This document shows positions 38,821-47,907 of a stretch of 64,000 nt of DNA, piece after piece; positions within the stretch are counted from its first letter, which is position 1; each line of letters opens with the position of its first letter. This stretch comes from Nocardia carnea NBRC 14403 (GTDB taxonomy: Bacteria > Actinomycetota > Actinomycetes > Mycobacteriales > Mycobacteriaceae). Position numbers and translations under genes: made by a program. The stretch is taken from contig NZ_BAFV01000039.1 in NCBI RefSeq assembly GCF_000308515.1, positions 248,001 to 312,000 of the forward strand. Reading direction: 5' to 3'. The notes beneath the pieces are model-generated. The model did not search any database, was not told the origin of the DNA, and was given only the letters and a program-made list of their open reading frames with translations.

Positions 38821-39677
38821 TCCAGCAGCCGGTCGCCACGGACGGCGTCGGCCGCAGCGTGATGGTCCGGCAGCACCCGCCCGAAGAGCTGGCGGGTACG
38901 TTCCACGGTGCCGATGACACCGGGGCGGTCACTGTAGGCGAAGATCGCCGTATGCCGAGGGGTCGCGCCCTGCACCGGCGACACCCGGTGCAGTGAGAAT
39001 CTTCCCTGGAAAAGCTGCAGGTCACCGGGGCGCAGTTCCAGCCGCCGGATGAGTCCGCCGCCGCTGCCGGTGAGCACGGCGTGCACATCGCCGAGGTTCT
39101 CGGTATGCGGGGAGCGGATATTCGGGCAGTACTCGAACACACCCCCCGATTCCGGTGCCGCCGTGAGCATGCTGACGGTGAACTCGTTGGTGTCGAAATG
39201 CCATGGATGCGAATTGCCGGGGGCCACCACGTTCAGTACGAGGCCGGCCAGCGGGTCGGCGAATTCATGCAGGTGTGGCCGGCCGAAGCAGGCGGCGAGA
39301 AACCGCTGGAATTCGGTGCCGGTGTACAGCTGGTGGATCAGCGCGCCGGCCGGGATCCGGTCGCGTGGAACGAAGGCATTACCGCGTTCGAAGATGATCC
39401 GGCCCGGATGGTCCGCGGGCAGTTCGGTATCGAGCGGAATGTTGTAGGCGTTCACCCGTTCGGTCCGGTAGTAGGCGTGCGGAGCCATCTGCTCCCCTTG
39501 TTGCGCCAGCAGAGCGTGCAGCTCCGGCCGGATGAACTCGCGCAGTACGGTGCAACCGTCCTCCGCGAGATCGGCCCGCGCGGCCCCGACTGCGGCATGC
39601 CAGCCGGGCGTATCGGGCTCCGCGAGCGGGTAGCGGGAAGTATCGACGATCTCGTCCAAGGTCACCGTGGCGGCCAT
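38817..39677 (-). CDS. Fe(II)/2-oxoglutarate-dependent dioxygenase-like protein
   Basis: Predicted non-haem iron oxygenase of 286 aa. The facial triad is visible as His160-x-Asp162 (HPWHFDTNEF) and His230 (GRFSLHRVSPV), and Arg241 (TPRHTAIFAYSD) is placed to bind 2-oxoglutarate. The fold resembles the phytanoyl-CoA dioxygenase-like group. First gene of the cassette, overlapping the methyltransferase. The 225 bases upstream hold an inverted GTTG-N5-CAAC repeat (39763-39775) but no gene I can support. Confidence 0.82.
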   Translation of the reverse strand: MAATVTLDEIVDTSRYPLAEPDTPGWHAAVGAARADLAEDGCTVLREFIRPELHALLAQQGEQMAPHAYYRTERVNAYNIPLDTELPADHPGRIIFERGNAFVPRDRIPAGALIHQLYTGTEFQRFLAACFGRPHLHEFADPLAGLVLNVVAPGNSHPWHFDTNEFTVSMLTAAPESGGVFEYCPNIRSPHTENLGDVHAVLTGSGGGLIRRLELRPGDLQLFQGRFSLHRVSPVQGATPRHTAIFAYSDRPGVIGTVERTRQLFGRVLPDHHAAADAVRGDRLLD

Positions 39678-39901
39678 AGCGATATTGTTGCCGCCGGAAG
39701 GCCGACACGCCCGGCGAATCCGCGAGATGCCTGGTGAGACAGGTCACGGACCATCCGGTTTTGTTGATCCGCAACACCATTCGCAGCGCAACGTTGTCAT
39801 TCCGCACCGTTTATTGGCGCACTCGGTTGGACAGTGCACTTCCGATGCCTGCCCTTCTCCGGGGCGGCCGATTGTCACCGAGAGGAAAGCACGGCCAGGC
39901 G

Positions 39902-40594
39902 TCAGCAGGTCTGAGATTCGGCGTGGCGGAGACGGGTCCGCAAGCACAGCTCCAGATCGTCACGGGTCAACCCGATGAGGGTGTCACGATGCATCCGGGC
40001 CGGATCGAGCGGTATCGGGATCTCGCAGGGCACCACCAGCACTCCGCAACCCGCCGCCGTGGCGGCCGCCACCCCGGTGGCCGAATCCTCGACGGCCACA
40101 CAGTCGCGGGCGTCCAGCCCGAGCAGCTGCGCCGCGCGGAGGTAGACGGCCGGGTCGGGTTTGCCGTGTGGCACCTCGTCCCCGCAGACCGAGATATCGA
40201 ACCGGTGCCGGCCCAGTGTTTCCAGGGCCAGTTCGGTGAGCGACCGTTTGGTGTTGGTCACCAGCGCACAGGGCAGGCCGGCGTCCCGCACCATGTCCAG
40301 CGCTTCCGCCGCGCCCGGCCGCCACGGGATCGGACCGGTCATGAGTTCGGTGACCCGCTCCTCCAAGAACCGGCCCGCCGCCTCGACGGCCTCGGGGTGT
40401 GGGTCGACCCCCAGTTCGGTGAATATGATCCGCAGCGCATTCGCCCCCGAAGCCCCGATCAGCGCGTGCCGGATCTCCTGTGTCATCTCCCGGCCGAGCT
40501 CGCGCGCCAGCTCACGGACGCCGATATCCCACAGCTTCTCCGATTCGAGCAGTGTGCCGTCCATATCCCACAGGACACCGGCCGGCTGGGCCAT
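39902..40594 (-). CDS. HAD-superfamily (subfamily IA) phosphatase
   Basis: Hydrolase of 230 aa. Motif I DMDGTLLES (nucleophile and acid/base Asp), motif II LVTNTK, motif III Lys in GKPDP and motif IV VAVEDSATGV are all present, with a helical C1 cap in between. Such enzymes dephosphorylate small sugar or nucleotide phosphates; the substrate is unknown. I start at MAQPAGVLWDMDG because AAAGG lies about 10 nt upstream; an ATG 21 nt earlier has no such site. Confidence 0.88.
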   Translation of the reverse strand: MAQPAGVLWDMDGTLLESEKLWDIGVRELARELGREMTQEIRHALIGASGANALRIIFTELGVDPHPEAVEAAGRFLEERVTELMTGPIPWRPGAAEALDMVRDAGLPCALVTNTKRSLTELALETLGRHRFDISVCGDEVPHGKPDPAVYLRAAQLLGLDARDCVAVEDSATGVAAATAAGCGVLVVPCEIPIPLDPARMHRDTLIGLTRDDLELCLRTRLRHAESQTC

Positions 40595-40712
40595 AACGTT
40601 CGGACCTTTCGTCATGGTGTATCGGGTCGGCACCGAGCCGCGGGGCACGATCGGTCACCTGGGCCGACCGTAGCCCGGCGGGGCGAGCGGCAGCAAACCC
40701 GGGCGGTCAGGG

Positions 40713-42299
40713 TTACAAGACCTGCGAGTCGGTGATGACCAGCTGTCCGCCGTTGGGCGCCACCCGGAACGACCGGCTCTCCGACTGCACCGAACCGTCG
40801 CGCATCGTGTAGGTGACGGTGGCGACCGCGCTGCCGTCACCGGATCGGCTGACCGAACCGATACTCACCGCGCTGATGGTCGACCAGAAACCCTGGTAGT
40901 CGGCGTAACCACCGGCGACGGCCTGATATTCGGGCGCGAGCTGCGCCCATGCGGCGGCGGTGTTGCCGGGCAGCAGCCCGTAATAGCCGCGGACGAACTG
41001 TTCCACGCGGGCGGCCGAGGGCGGGCCGGTTTCCGTGGTGGCCGTCGTGGTCGTCGAAGCAGCGGTGGTGGAGGGATCACTGGGTTCCGCCTGCGGTTCC
41101 CCGGTCTGCTCCGGCGCGTCCACCTGGCTGCTCTCGGGTCCGGCGGCGGTGTTGTCGTCCCCGCCGGTGACGTCGGCGAGAACCAAACCCACCACGACCA
41201 CCAGGAGCAGTGCCGCGGCGCCCGCCAGCACGGCCGTACGGGATCGCGTGCCGGAACCACGTTCGGCGGCAGGGCCGGTGGGTACGGGTGGGGCGGGCGA
41301 GGGCGTCGATCCCGCAGCCGGTGGCGCCCCGGCATCCCGGAACGCCGGCGCTGCGACGGGCGGGCGGTTGCCGGCGGGCCCCGGCTCCGGATCGGGCCGG
41401 TCGAGTGTGGCCGTGGCGGCGAGCGTGGGCGGGAGGACCTTGGTCGTGGCGGACGGCGCGGTGGCAACCGGTTCCGGTGCCCGGCCGGCGGCCACTTCCT
41501 CGAGCATGACCCGCGCCTCGTCCATGGTGGGCCGGTTGGCGACCTCGGTCGCCAGCAACCGCATCACCACCGGGCCCAGCGCGCCCGCTCCTTCGGGCGG
41601 TTCGACCTGCCCGCCGGCGACCGCGTGCAGCACGGCCAAGGGGTTGTCACCGTCGCCGAATGGCGGGCGTCCGGTGATCGCGTGGTAGAGCGTGGATCCC
41701 AGCGCGAAAACGTCCGAGGACGGTATCGGCTGTTCACCACGGGCGACCTCGGGGGCGAGGTAGGCCGGGGTCCCCGCCAGGAATCCGGTGGCGGTGACGG
41801 TGACATCGCCGGTGGCGCGGGAGATTCCGAAATCGGTGATCTTCACCGTACCGTCGTCGCCCACCAGCAGGTTCGCCGGTTTCACATCCCGGTGCACGAT
41901 TCCGGCGTCGTGCGCGGCGGCGAGCGCGGCCGCGGCCTGCGCCCCGAGTTCGGCGACCTTCAGCGGCGCGAGTGTGCCGTCGAGGTTGAGCCGGTTGGCC
42001 AGGCTGGGCGCGTTCATGTATTCCATGACCAGCCACGGCTGCCCGTCCTCGTCGGCGACGTCGAATACCGAAATGGCGTTGGGGTGGTGCAGGCGCGCGG
42101 CGATCCGGCCTTCGCGCAGTGCGCGTTTACGCGCCTCCGCGGTCTGCTGGTCGGTCAGGTTCGGGCCGAGCAGCACCTGTTTGACCGCGACGGTGCGCTG
42201 CAGCCGGATATCGAGCGCCCGCCACACCACTCCCATGGCACCGGTGCCGATGGGATCGGTGAGCCGATAACGTCCGGCTATCAGCCGATCCTTGCTCAT
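40713..42299 (-). CDS. Transmembrane Ser/Thr protein kinase
   Basis: Hanks-type kinase of 528 aa. The catalytic domain (about 9-265) has the Gly loop GTGAMGVVW, Lys40 (VAVKQVLL), HRDVKPAN with Asp138, and DFGIS with Asp157, followed by an activation loop with several Thr. A Pro/Ala-rich linker leads to one transmembrane helix (about 356-376) and an external C-terminal domain of about 150 residues with a Thr-rich spacer. No PASTA repeats are seen, so this is not PknB. The external part (about 430-528) resembles the small domain of many nocardial kinases. Signal unknown. Confidence 0.92.
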   Translation of the reverse strand: MSKDRLIAGRYRLTDPIGTGAMGVVWRALDIRLQRTVAVKQVLLGPNLTDQQTAEARKRALREGRIAARLHHPNAISVFDVADEDGQPWLVMEYMNAPSLANRLNLDGTLAPLKVAELGAQAAAALAAAHDAGIVHRDVKPANLLVGDDGTVKITDFGISRATGDVTVTATGFLAGTPAYLAPEVARGEQPIPSSDVFALGSTLYHAITGRPPFGDGDNPLAVLHAVAGGQVEPPEGAGALGPVVMRLLATEVANRPTMDEARVMLEEVAAGRAPEPVATAPSATTKVLPPTLAATATLDRPDPEPGPAGNRPPVAAPAFRDAGAPPAAGSTPSPAPPVPTGPAAERGSGTRSRTAVLAGAAALLLVVVVGLVLADVTGGDDNTAAGPESSQVDAPEQTGEPQAEPSDPSTTAASTTTTATTETGPPSAARVEQFVRGYYGLLPGNTAAAWAQLAPEYQAVAGGYADYQGFWSTISAVSIGSVSRSGDGSAVATVTYTMRDGSVQSESRSFRVAPNGGQLVITDSQVL

Positions 42300-42618
42300 C
42301 TGAAGTCGTGGCCCCTTCTGCTTGCCGCCGAGTCGTCCAGCACTCCGCGCGTCACAGGCGGTTGCCTACGGTTCCGCGTCGACCCGGCGCGTGCAACGCA
42401 CCCGAACGGCTTTGTCCGGATTTCTGGTTCCGCGGGAACCTCGGCGGAAATTCCCGGAAATCGTACGCTCCGGCACCCCGAACCCCTGCGGGCAGTACGG
42501 GATTTCGGACCTGATCACGCGCCGGTCACCTGCGGTTTCCGTGGGTGACCCCGGCAATCGGCGCAGTAGTGACAGATAAAAGTGACCACAATCACACCAG
42601 CTGGGTGTTTAGTCCGGC
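42300..42618. other. Gene-free spacer between metH and the kinase gene
   Basis: About 320 bases with no gene I can support. It contains an inverted repeat GGTCACC (42524-42530) with GGTGACC (42544-42550) and an AT-rich run near 42575-42605. No Rho-independent terminator for metH is evident. Confidence 0.45.
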
Positions 42619-45600
42619 TCAGGCATTGAAGTATTTCGCCTCCGGATGCAACAGGACGAACGCATCGGTGGATTGTTCGGGATGCAGCTGCAGCTCCTCC
42701 GACAACGTGACGCCGAGCCGCCCGGCGTCGAGCAGGTCCACCAGTTTGGCGCGGTCCTCCAGCTCCGGGCAGGCACCGTAACCGAACGAGTAGCGGGCGC
42801 CGCGGTACCCCAGGTTGAAGTACTCGGTCACATCCGCCGGATCGGATTCGGCGATGGCGTGCCCGTCGAGGGTGAGTTCCTCGCGGATCCGGCGATGCCA
42901 GTATTCGGCGAGCGCCTCGGTGAGCTGGACACCGATTCCGTGCACCTCCAGGTAGTCCCGGTAGTTGTCGGCGGCGAACAGTTCGTTCGCGAAATCGGCG
43001 ATCGGCTGCCCCATGGTGACGAGCTGGAACGGCAGCACATCGACCTGTCCGGTCGCGCGGGCGTGCTCGCGGGAGCGGATGAAATCGGCCACGCACAGGA
43101 ACCGGTCGCGCTGCTGACGCGGGAAGGTGAAGCGGTACCGTTGCGGCGCATCGGGTTCCGGTTCGGTGAGCACGACCACGTCGTCGCCCTCGGAAACAGC
43201 CGGGAAGTACCCGTACACCACCGCCGCATGCTGCAGAACATTTTCGGTGCTGAGCCGGTCCAGCCAGGCCCGTAGCCGCGGCCGGCCGTCGGATTCCACG
43301 AGTTCCTCGTAGCTGGGTCCTTCACCGCCACGTTGCCCCCGCAGCCCCCACTGGCCGAGGAACAGGGCCCGCTCGTCCAGCAGACCCGAATATTCCTGGA
43401 CCGGCAGGCCTTTCACCACGCGAGTGCCCCAGAACGGCGGCACCGGCACGGGGACATCGGCGGCCACATCGGACCGTTCCGGCACCACGATCGGGGTTTC
43501 TTCGGCCCGCCGCTGTTCGGCGATCCGGCGCGAACGTTCGTGGCGGGCTTTCCGTTCGGCGGCCTTACGCCGCCGCTCCGCCGCTTCCGGGCTGTCCGGG
43601 TCGGGTCCGGCCCCGCGTTTGACGGCCATGATCTCGTCCATCAGCCGCAGTCCTTCGAAGGCGTCGCGTGCGTAGTGCACATCGCCCTCGTAGACATCGG
43701 TGAGATCGTTCTCCACATAGGAGCGGGTGAGCGCGGCGCCACCGAGCAGTACCGGGAACTGTTCGGCCACTCCCCTGGTGTTGAGTTCCTGCAGGTTCTC
43801 TTTCATCACCACGGTGGATTTCACCAGCAGGCCCGACATACCGATCACATCGGCCTTCTTGTCCACCGCGGCGTCGAGAATGCTGGCGATGGGCTGTTTG
43901 ATCCCGAGGTTCACCACCTCGTAGCCGTTGTTGGACAGGATGATGTCGACCAGGTTCTTGCCGATATCGTGCACATCGCCCTTGACCGTGGCCAGCACCA
44001 CGCGACCCTTACCGCTGTCGTCGGTGGCCTCCATATGCGGCTCCAGATGCGCCACGGCCGCTTTCATCACCTCGGCCGACTGCAGCACGAACGGCAGCTG
44101 CATCTGTCCCGAGCCGAACAGTTCGCCGACGGTTTTCATCCCCGACAGCAGGGTTTCGTTGATGATCTTCAGCGGCGGCACCTCGCGCATCGCCTCGTCG
44201 AGGTCGGCGTCCATCCCGGCACGTTCACCGTCGACGATGCGCCGTTCGAGACGTTCGAACAGCGGCAGCGCGGCCAGTTCGTCGGCGCGCGAGGCCCGCG
44301 AATCGGCCGTCGACACACCTTCGAACAGTTGCATGAGCGTCTGCAGCGGGTCGTAACCGTCGCGGCGCCGGTCGTAGACCAGGTCGAGGGCGGTTTCGCG
44401 CTGTTCGTCGGGGATCCGGCTCATGGGCAGGATCTTGGAGGCGTGCACGATGGCGCTGTCCAGGCCGGCCTGCACGCATTCGTGCATGAACACCGAGTTC
44501 AGCACCTGGCGCGCGGCGGGGTTCAGGCCGAAGGAGATATTCGACAGGCCCAGCGTGGTCTGCACGCCGGGGTGGCGGCGTTTGAGTTCGCGGATGGCCT
44601 CGATGGTTTCCAGGCCGTCGCGCCGCGATTCCTCCTGGCCGGTACCGAGGGTGAAGGTCAGAGTGTCGATGATGATATCGCCCACGTGCAGGCCCCAGTT
44701 GCCGGTGATATCGGCGATCAGCCGTTCGGCGATGGCGACCTTGTGCTCGGCGGTCCGCGCCTGACCTTCCTCGTCGATGGTCAGCGCCACCACCGCGGCG
44801 CCGTGTTCAGCGACCAGGCTCATGATCTGATGGAACCGGGAGTCCGGCCCGTCGCCGTCCTCGTAGTTCACCGAGTTCACCGCGCAGCGGCCGCCGAGGC
44901 GCTCGAGCCCGGCCTGCAGTACGGGCGGTTCGGTGGAGTCGAGCATGATCGGCAGCGTGGAGGCGGTGGCCAGCCGGGAGGCCAGTTCCGACATATCGGC
45001 GCTACCGTCGCGGCCGACGTAGTCGATGCACAGGTCGAGCAGATGGGCGCCGTCGCGGGTCTGGTCCTTGGCGATATCGAGGCATTTGCCCCAGTCCTGG
45101 ACCAGCATGGCCTCCCGGAACGCTTTCGAACCGTTGGCGTTGGTGCGCTCGCCGATCATCAGCACGCTGGCGTCCTGTTCGAACGGCACCGCGGTGTACA
45201 TGCTGGAAATGCTCGGTTCCGGCTGCGGGGTGCGGCGCTGCCCGATCGGCGGCAGCGTGGTTTCCACCTCACGGACGGCTTCGGCGACCTGCCGGATGTG
45301 CTCCGGGGTGGTGCCGCAGCAGCCGCCGACCAGGGCCAGGCCGTAGTCGGCGACGAAACCGCGCAACGCCGCGGCCAGCTCCTCGGGGGTCAGCGGGTAC
45401 TCGGCGCCGTTGGCCCCGAGCACCGGCAGGCCGGCATTGGGCATCACGGAGACGGGAATCCGGGCGTGCTGCGACAGGTAGCGCAGATGCTCACTCATCT
45501 CGTCCGGGCCGGTCGCGCAGTTGAGCCCGATCAGGTCGATACCCAGCGGCTCCAGCGCGGTGAGCGCCGCCCCGATCTCACTGCCGACCAGCATGGTGCC

Positions 45601-46215
45601 GGTGGTTTCGACGGTGACGTGGGTGATGATGGGGATGCGGCGTCCGGCCTGTGTCATGGCCCGGCGGGTACCGTTGATCGCCGCCTTGACCTGCAGCAGG
45701 TCCTGGCAGGTCTCGATGAGTACCGCGTCGGCGCCACCGTCGAGCATGCCGAGCGCGGCCTCGGTGTAGGCGTCGCGCAGGCTCGCGTAGGGAGCGTGCC
45801 CCAGGGTCGGCAGTTTGGTGCCCGGGCCCATCGAGCCGAGGACGTAACGGGGCGTCCCGTCGGCGCCGGGACCCATCTCGTCGGCGACCTCACGGGCCAG
45901 CCGGGTGCCCTTCTCGGACAGATCCCGGATCCGGTCGGCGATATCGTAGTCGGCGAGGTTGGGTAGGTTGCAGCCGAAAGTATTGGTTTCCACGGCGTCG
46001 GCACCGGCCTCGAAATAGGCGCGGTGGATATCGCGCAGCACCTCGGGGCGGGTGTCGTTGAGGATTTCGTTACATCCCTCGAGGCCGCGGAAATCGTCGA
46101 GTGTGAGATCCACGGCCTGCAACATCGTGCCCATCGCCCCGTCACCGATCACGACACGGCGGCTGAGCGTGTCGAGCAAGGTGGTATCGAACTCGGCGGG
46201 GCGGGAGGCAGACAT
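42619..46215 (-). CDS. metH: Cobalamin-dependent methionine synthase MetH
   Basis: Transfers a methyl group from methyltetrahydrofolate to homocysteine via B12, 1198 aa. Domains in order: homocysteine-binding (about 1-330) with zinc ligands in GLNCATGPDE and GGCCGTTPEH; pterin-binding (about 350-640) with MLDSTEPPVLQAGL; B12-binding (about 680-890) with DVHDIGKN, where His749 is the lower cobalt ligand; and an AdoMet activation domain (about 930-1198) with RGARYSFGYGACPELEDRAK. An Arg/Lys/Glu-rich linker (about 880-910) precedes the activation domain. TACTCT (46223-46228) lies 7 nt before the ATG, so the transcript is likely leaderless. Confidence 0.97.
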   Translation of the reverse strand: MSASRPAEFDTTLLDTLSRRVVIGDGAMGTMLQAVDLTLDDFRGLEGCNEILNDTRPEVLRDIHRAYFEAGADAVETNTFGCNLPNLADYDIADRIRDLSEKGTRLAREVADEMGPGADGTPRYVLGSMGPGTKLPTLGHAPYASLRDAYTEAALGMLDGGADAVLIETCQDLLQVKAAINGTRRAMTQAGRRIPIITHVTVETTGTMLVGSEIGAALTALEPLGIDLIGLNCATGPDEMSEHLRYLSQHARIPVSVMPNAGLPVLGANGAEYPLTPEELAAALRGFVADYGLALVGGCCGTTPEHIRQVAEAVREVETTLPPIGQRRTPQPEPSISSMYTAVPFEQDASVLMIGERTNANGSKAFREAMLVQDWGKCLDIAKDQTRDGAHLLDLCIDYVGRDGSADMSELASRLATASTLPIMLDSTEPPVLQAGLERLGGRCAVNSVNYEDGDGPDSRFHQIMSLVAEHGAAVVALTIDEEGQARTAEHKVAIAERLIADITGNWGLHVGDIIIDTLTFTLGTGQEESRRDGLETIEAIRELKRRHPGVQTTLGLSNISFGLNPAARQVLNSVFMHECVQAGLDSAIVHASKILPMSRIPDEQRETALDLVYDRRRDGYDPLQTLMQLFEGVSTADSRASRADELAALPLFERLERRIVDGERAGMDADLDEAMREVPPLKIINETLLSGMKTVGELFGSGQMQLPFVLQSAEVMKAAVAHLEPHMEATDDSGKGRVVLATVKGDVHDIGKNLVDIILSNNGYEVVNLGIKQPIASILDAAVDKKADVIGMSGLLVKSTVVMKENLQELNTRGVAEQFPVLLGGAALTRSYVENDLTDVYEGDVHYARDAFEGLRLMDEIMAVKRGAGPDPDSPEAAERRRKAAERKARHERSRRIAEQRRAEETPIVVPERSDVAADVPVPVPPFWGTRVVKGLPVQEYSGLLDERALFLGQWGLRGQRGGEGPSYEELVESDGRPRLRAWLDRLSTENVLQHAAVVYGYFPAVSEGDDVVVLTEPEPDAPQRYRFTFPRQQRDRFLCVADFIRSREHARATGQVDVLPFQLVTMGQPIADFANELFAADNYRDYLEVHGIGVQLTEALAEYWHRRIREELTLDGHAIAESDPADVTEYFNLGYRGARYSFGYGACPELEDRAKLVDLLDAGRLGVTLSEELQLHPEQSTDAFVLLHPEAKYFNA

Positions 46216-46471
46216 GGATTCCAGAGTAGTGGGCGCCCCCGCAGCGGTGTTCGCCTAGTTCACACCTGTGGGGGCGGCCACAGCTGGGACGCACGCGGCC
46301 GGGCCACCCACCACCCCACCGGGGCAGGGTTCGTACGCGACCGGAGCCCCCGCGTACCGGGGGTGACGAGCACCTCCCGTCACCCCCGTGCAGGCCCGGC
46401 GACCGGCCGCGACAGGCGCGGGGGGACCGATACTGCGCGCCGGTCACGACCCGCACCGTAGGCTGACTGGG

Positions 46472-47359
46472 GTGAGCTCGAGTGAATCTCCGGTGGATCG
46501 GGAACTGCCCGCGTTGCGTGACCCGGTGCTCGTTGCCGCCTTCGAAGGCTGGAACGACGCTGGTGACGCGGCCAGCGGCGCCGTCGAGCACCTGGAGTTG
46601 ATCTGGGATGCGCGGCCGCTGGCCGAACTCGATTCCGAGGACTACTACGACTATCAGGTGAACCGGCCGATGGTCCGGCAGGTGGAGGGTGTCACCCGCG
46701 AGATCGTCTGGCCGGCGACGGTGTTATCGGTGTGCTCCCCGCCCGGTAGCGAACGCGATGTGGTCCTGCTGCGCGGTATCGAACCCAATATGCGGTGGCG
46801 CCGGTTCTGCTCGGATCTCCTGGAGCTCATCGATCAGCTCGGTGTGGAGACGGTGGTCATCCTGGGGGCGCTGCTGGCAGATACCCCGCATACCCGGCCC
46901 GTGCCGGTGACGGGTTCGGCCTACAGCAAAGAGGCGGCCGAACGGTTCGGCCTGGAACAGACCCGCTACGAGGGGCCGACCGGGATCACCGGCGTGCTGC
47001 AGGACCAGTGCGTGAAGGCCGGGATTCCGGCGGTGTCGTTCTGGGCGGCGGTTCCGCATTACGTCTCCCAGCCGCCGAACCCGAAGGCCACGATCGCGCT
47101 GCTGCACCGGGTGGAGGATGTCCTCGATATCGAAGTGCCGATGCGGGAGCTGCCGCAACAGGCCGAGGAGTGGGAGTCGACGGTGAACGAGATGACCGTC
47201 GCCGACGAGGAGATCGCCGAGTACGTGCATTCGCTCGAGGAACGCGGCGACGCAGCGATCGACGTGAACGAGGTCATGGCCAAGATCGACGGCGATGCCA
47301 TCGCGGCCGAATTCGAGAAGTATCTGCGCCGGCGGGGACCCGGCGGCTTCGGACGCTGA
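46472..47359 (+). CDS. PAC2 family protein (Rv2125-type)
   Basis: Protein of 295 aa of the PAC2/proteasome-assembly-chaperone superfamily, with a phosphorylase-like fold. Typical blocks are LVAAFEGWNDAGDAASGAVE at the start, VVILGALLADTPHTRPVPVTG, and GPTGITGVLQDQCVKAGIPAVSFWAAVPHY given here in parts. Its place after metH matches Rv2125. The eukaryotic relatives chaperone proteasome rings; whether this one acts on PrcAB is unknown. The GTG at 46472 is preceded by TAGGCT at 46459-46464 with a 7-nt gap, another leaderless start. Confidence 0.88.
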   Translation: MSSSESPVDRELPALRDPVLVAAFEGWNDAGDAASGAVEHLELIWDARPLAELDSEDYYDYQVNRPMVRQVEGVTREIVWPATVLSVCSPPGSERDVVLLRGIEPNMRWRRFCSDLLELIDQLGVETVVILGALLADTPHTRPVPVTGSAYSKEAAERFGLEQTRYEGPTGITGVLQDQCVKAGIPAVSFWAAVPHYVSQPPNPKATIALLHRVEDVLDIEVPMRELPQQAEEWESTVNEMTVADEEIAEYVHSLEERGDAAIDVNEVMAKIDGDAIAAEFEKYLRRRGPGGFGR

Positions 47360-47389
47360 GGGGGAACGCCGAGCCGCCGGGCCCCCGGT

Positions 47390-47695
47390 TCAGCTCGCCA
47401 CCGACCAGATGCGGGCGGCGGCGTCGTTGGCCAGTTTCGCGATCAGCAGTTCGCGTGGAATGGTCTGGCCGGTGAGGTGATCGAGCGAAGGCACCACCAC
47501 GTGGTGTGCATCCGCCCGTTGGAGTTCCCGGGTCAGTTCGGCGAATGCCGTTCCGTCACCCGCATGTGATTCGTGGAATGTCGCGGCGAAGCATAATCCG
47601 TGGGCATCGGCCAGCTCGCGTAGCGCGGCCTCCATATCGTCGCCGTCGCCCGCGGCCAGATCATCGCGTAAATACCCATATACCAACGCTTCCAC
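47390..47695 (-). CDS. Small resolvase-N-terminal-like protein
   Basis: Protein of 101 aa resembling the N-terminal catalytic fold of serine recombinases (ALVYGYLRDD, ELQRADAHHVVVPSLDHLTG) but with no DNA-binding domain and no obvious catalytic Ser at the N-terminus. Such free-standing forms are frequent in Nocardia and Streptomyces and lie near XRE genes. The GTG at 47695 is chosen because AGGAGG lies 6 nt upstream; the same frame continues to 47980 without further similarity. It is divergent from the XRE gene. Function unknown. Confidence 0.68.
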   Translation of the reverse strand: MEALVYGYLRDDLAAGDGDDMEAALRELADAHGLCFAATFHESHAGDGTAFAELTRELQRADAHHVVVPSLDHLTGQTIPRELLIAKLANDAAARIWSVAS

Positions 47696-47907
47696 CCGAA
47701 CCTCCTGAATCCTTCCCCGCACGAGACGGGGAACCATTTCCTGCTCCGGGATCTCCACCCGCGTTCGCGGGGGTGTTGCTTGAACCGGCACGCAGCCGGT
47801 CCGATTCGAGCATGACCGACAGGGAACGCATGCAGAAGAGGTCATGCGGGGGACATCTTCATGCCCTATGGGGTCCACGAAAAGTTTGCTGGTGCAATAC
47901 TGGCGGC

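Noticed and set aside
43333..45966. 877-codon open frame antisense to metH
   Set aside because: It follows from the GC-rich third positions of metH. It has no ribosome-binding site and no recognisable domain, and is rich in His, Gly and Arg as antisense frames are.
46216..46471. Cobalamin riboswitch upstream of metH
   Set aside because: I could not find the conserved B12-box or a structured leader. The ATG appears leaderless, which leaves no room for one.
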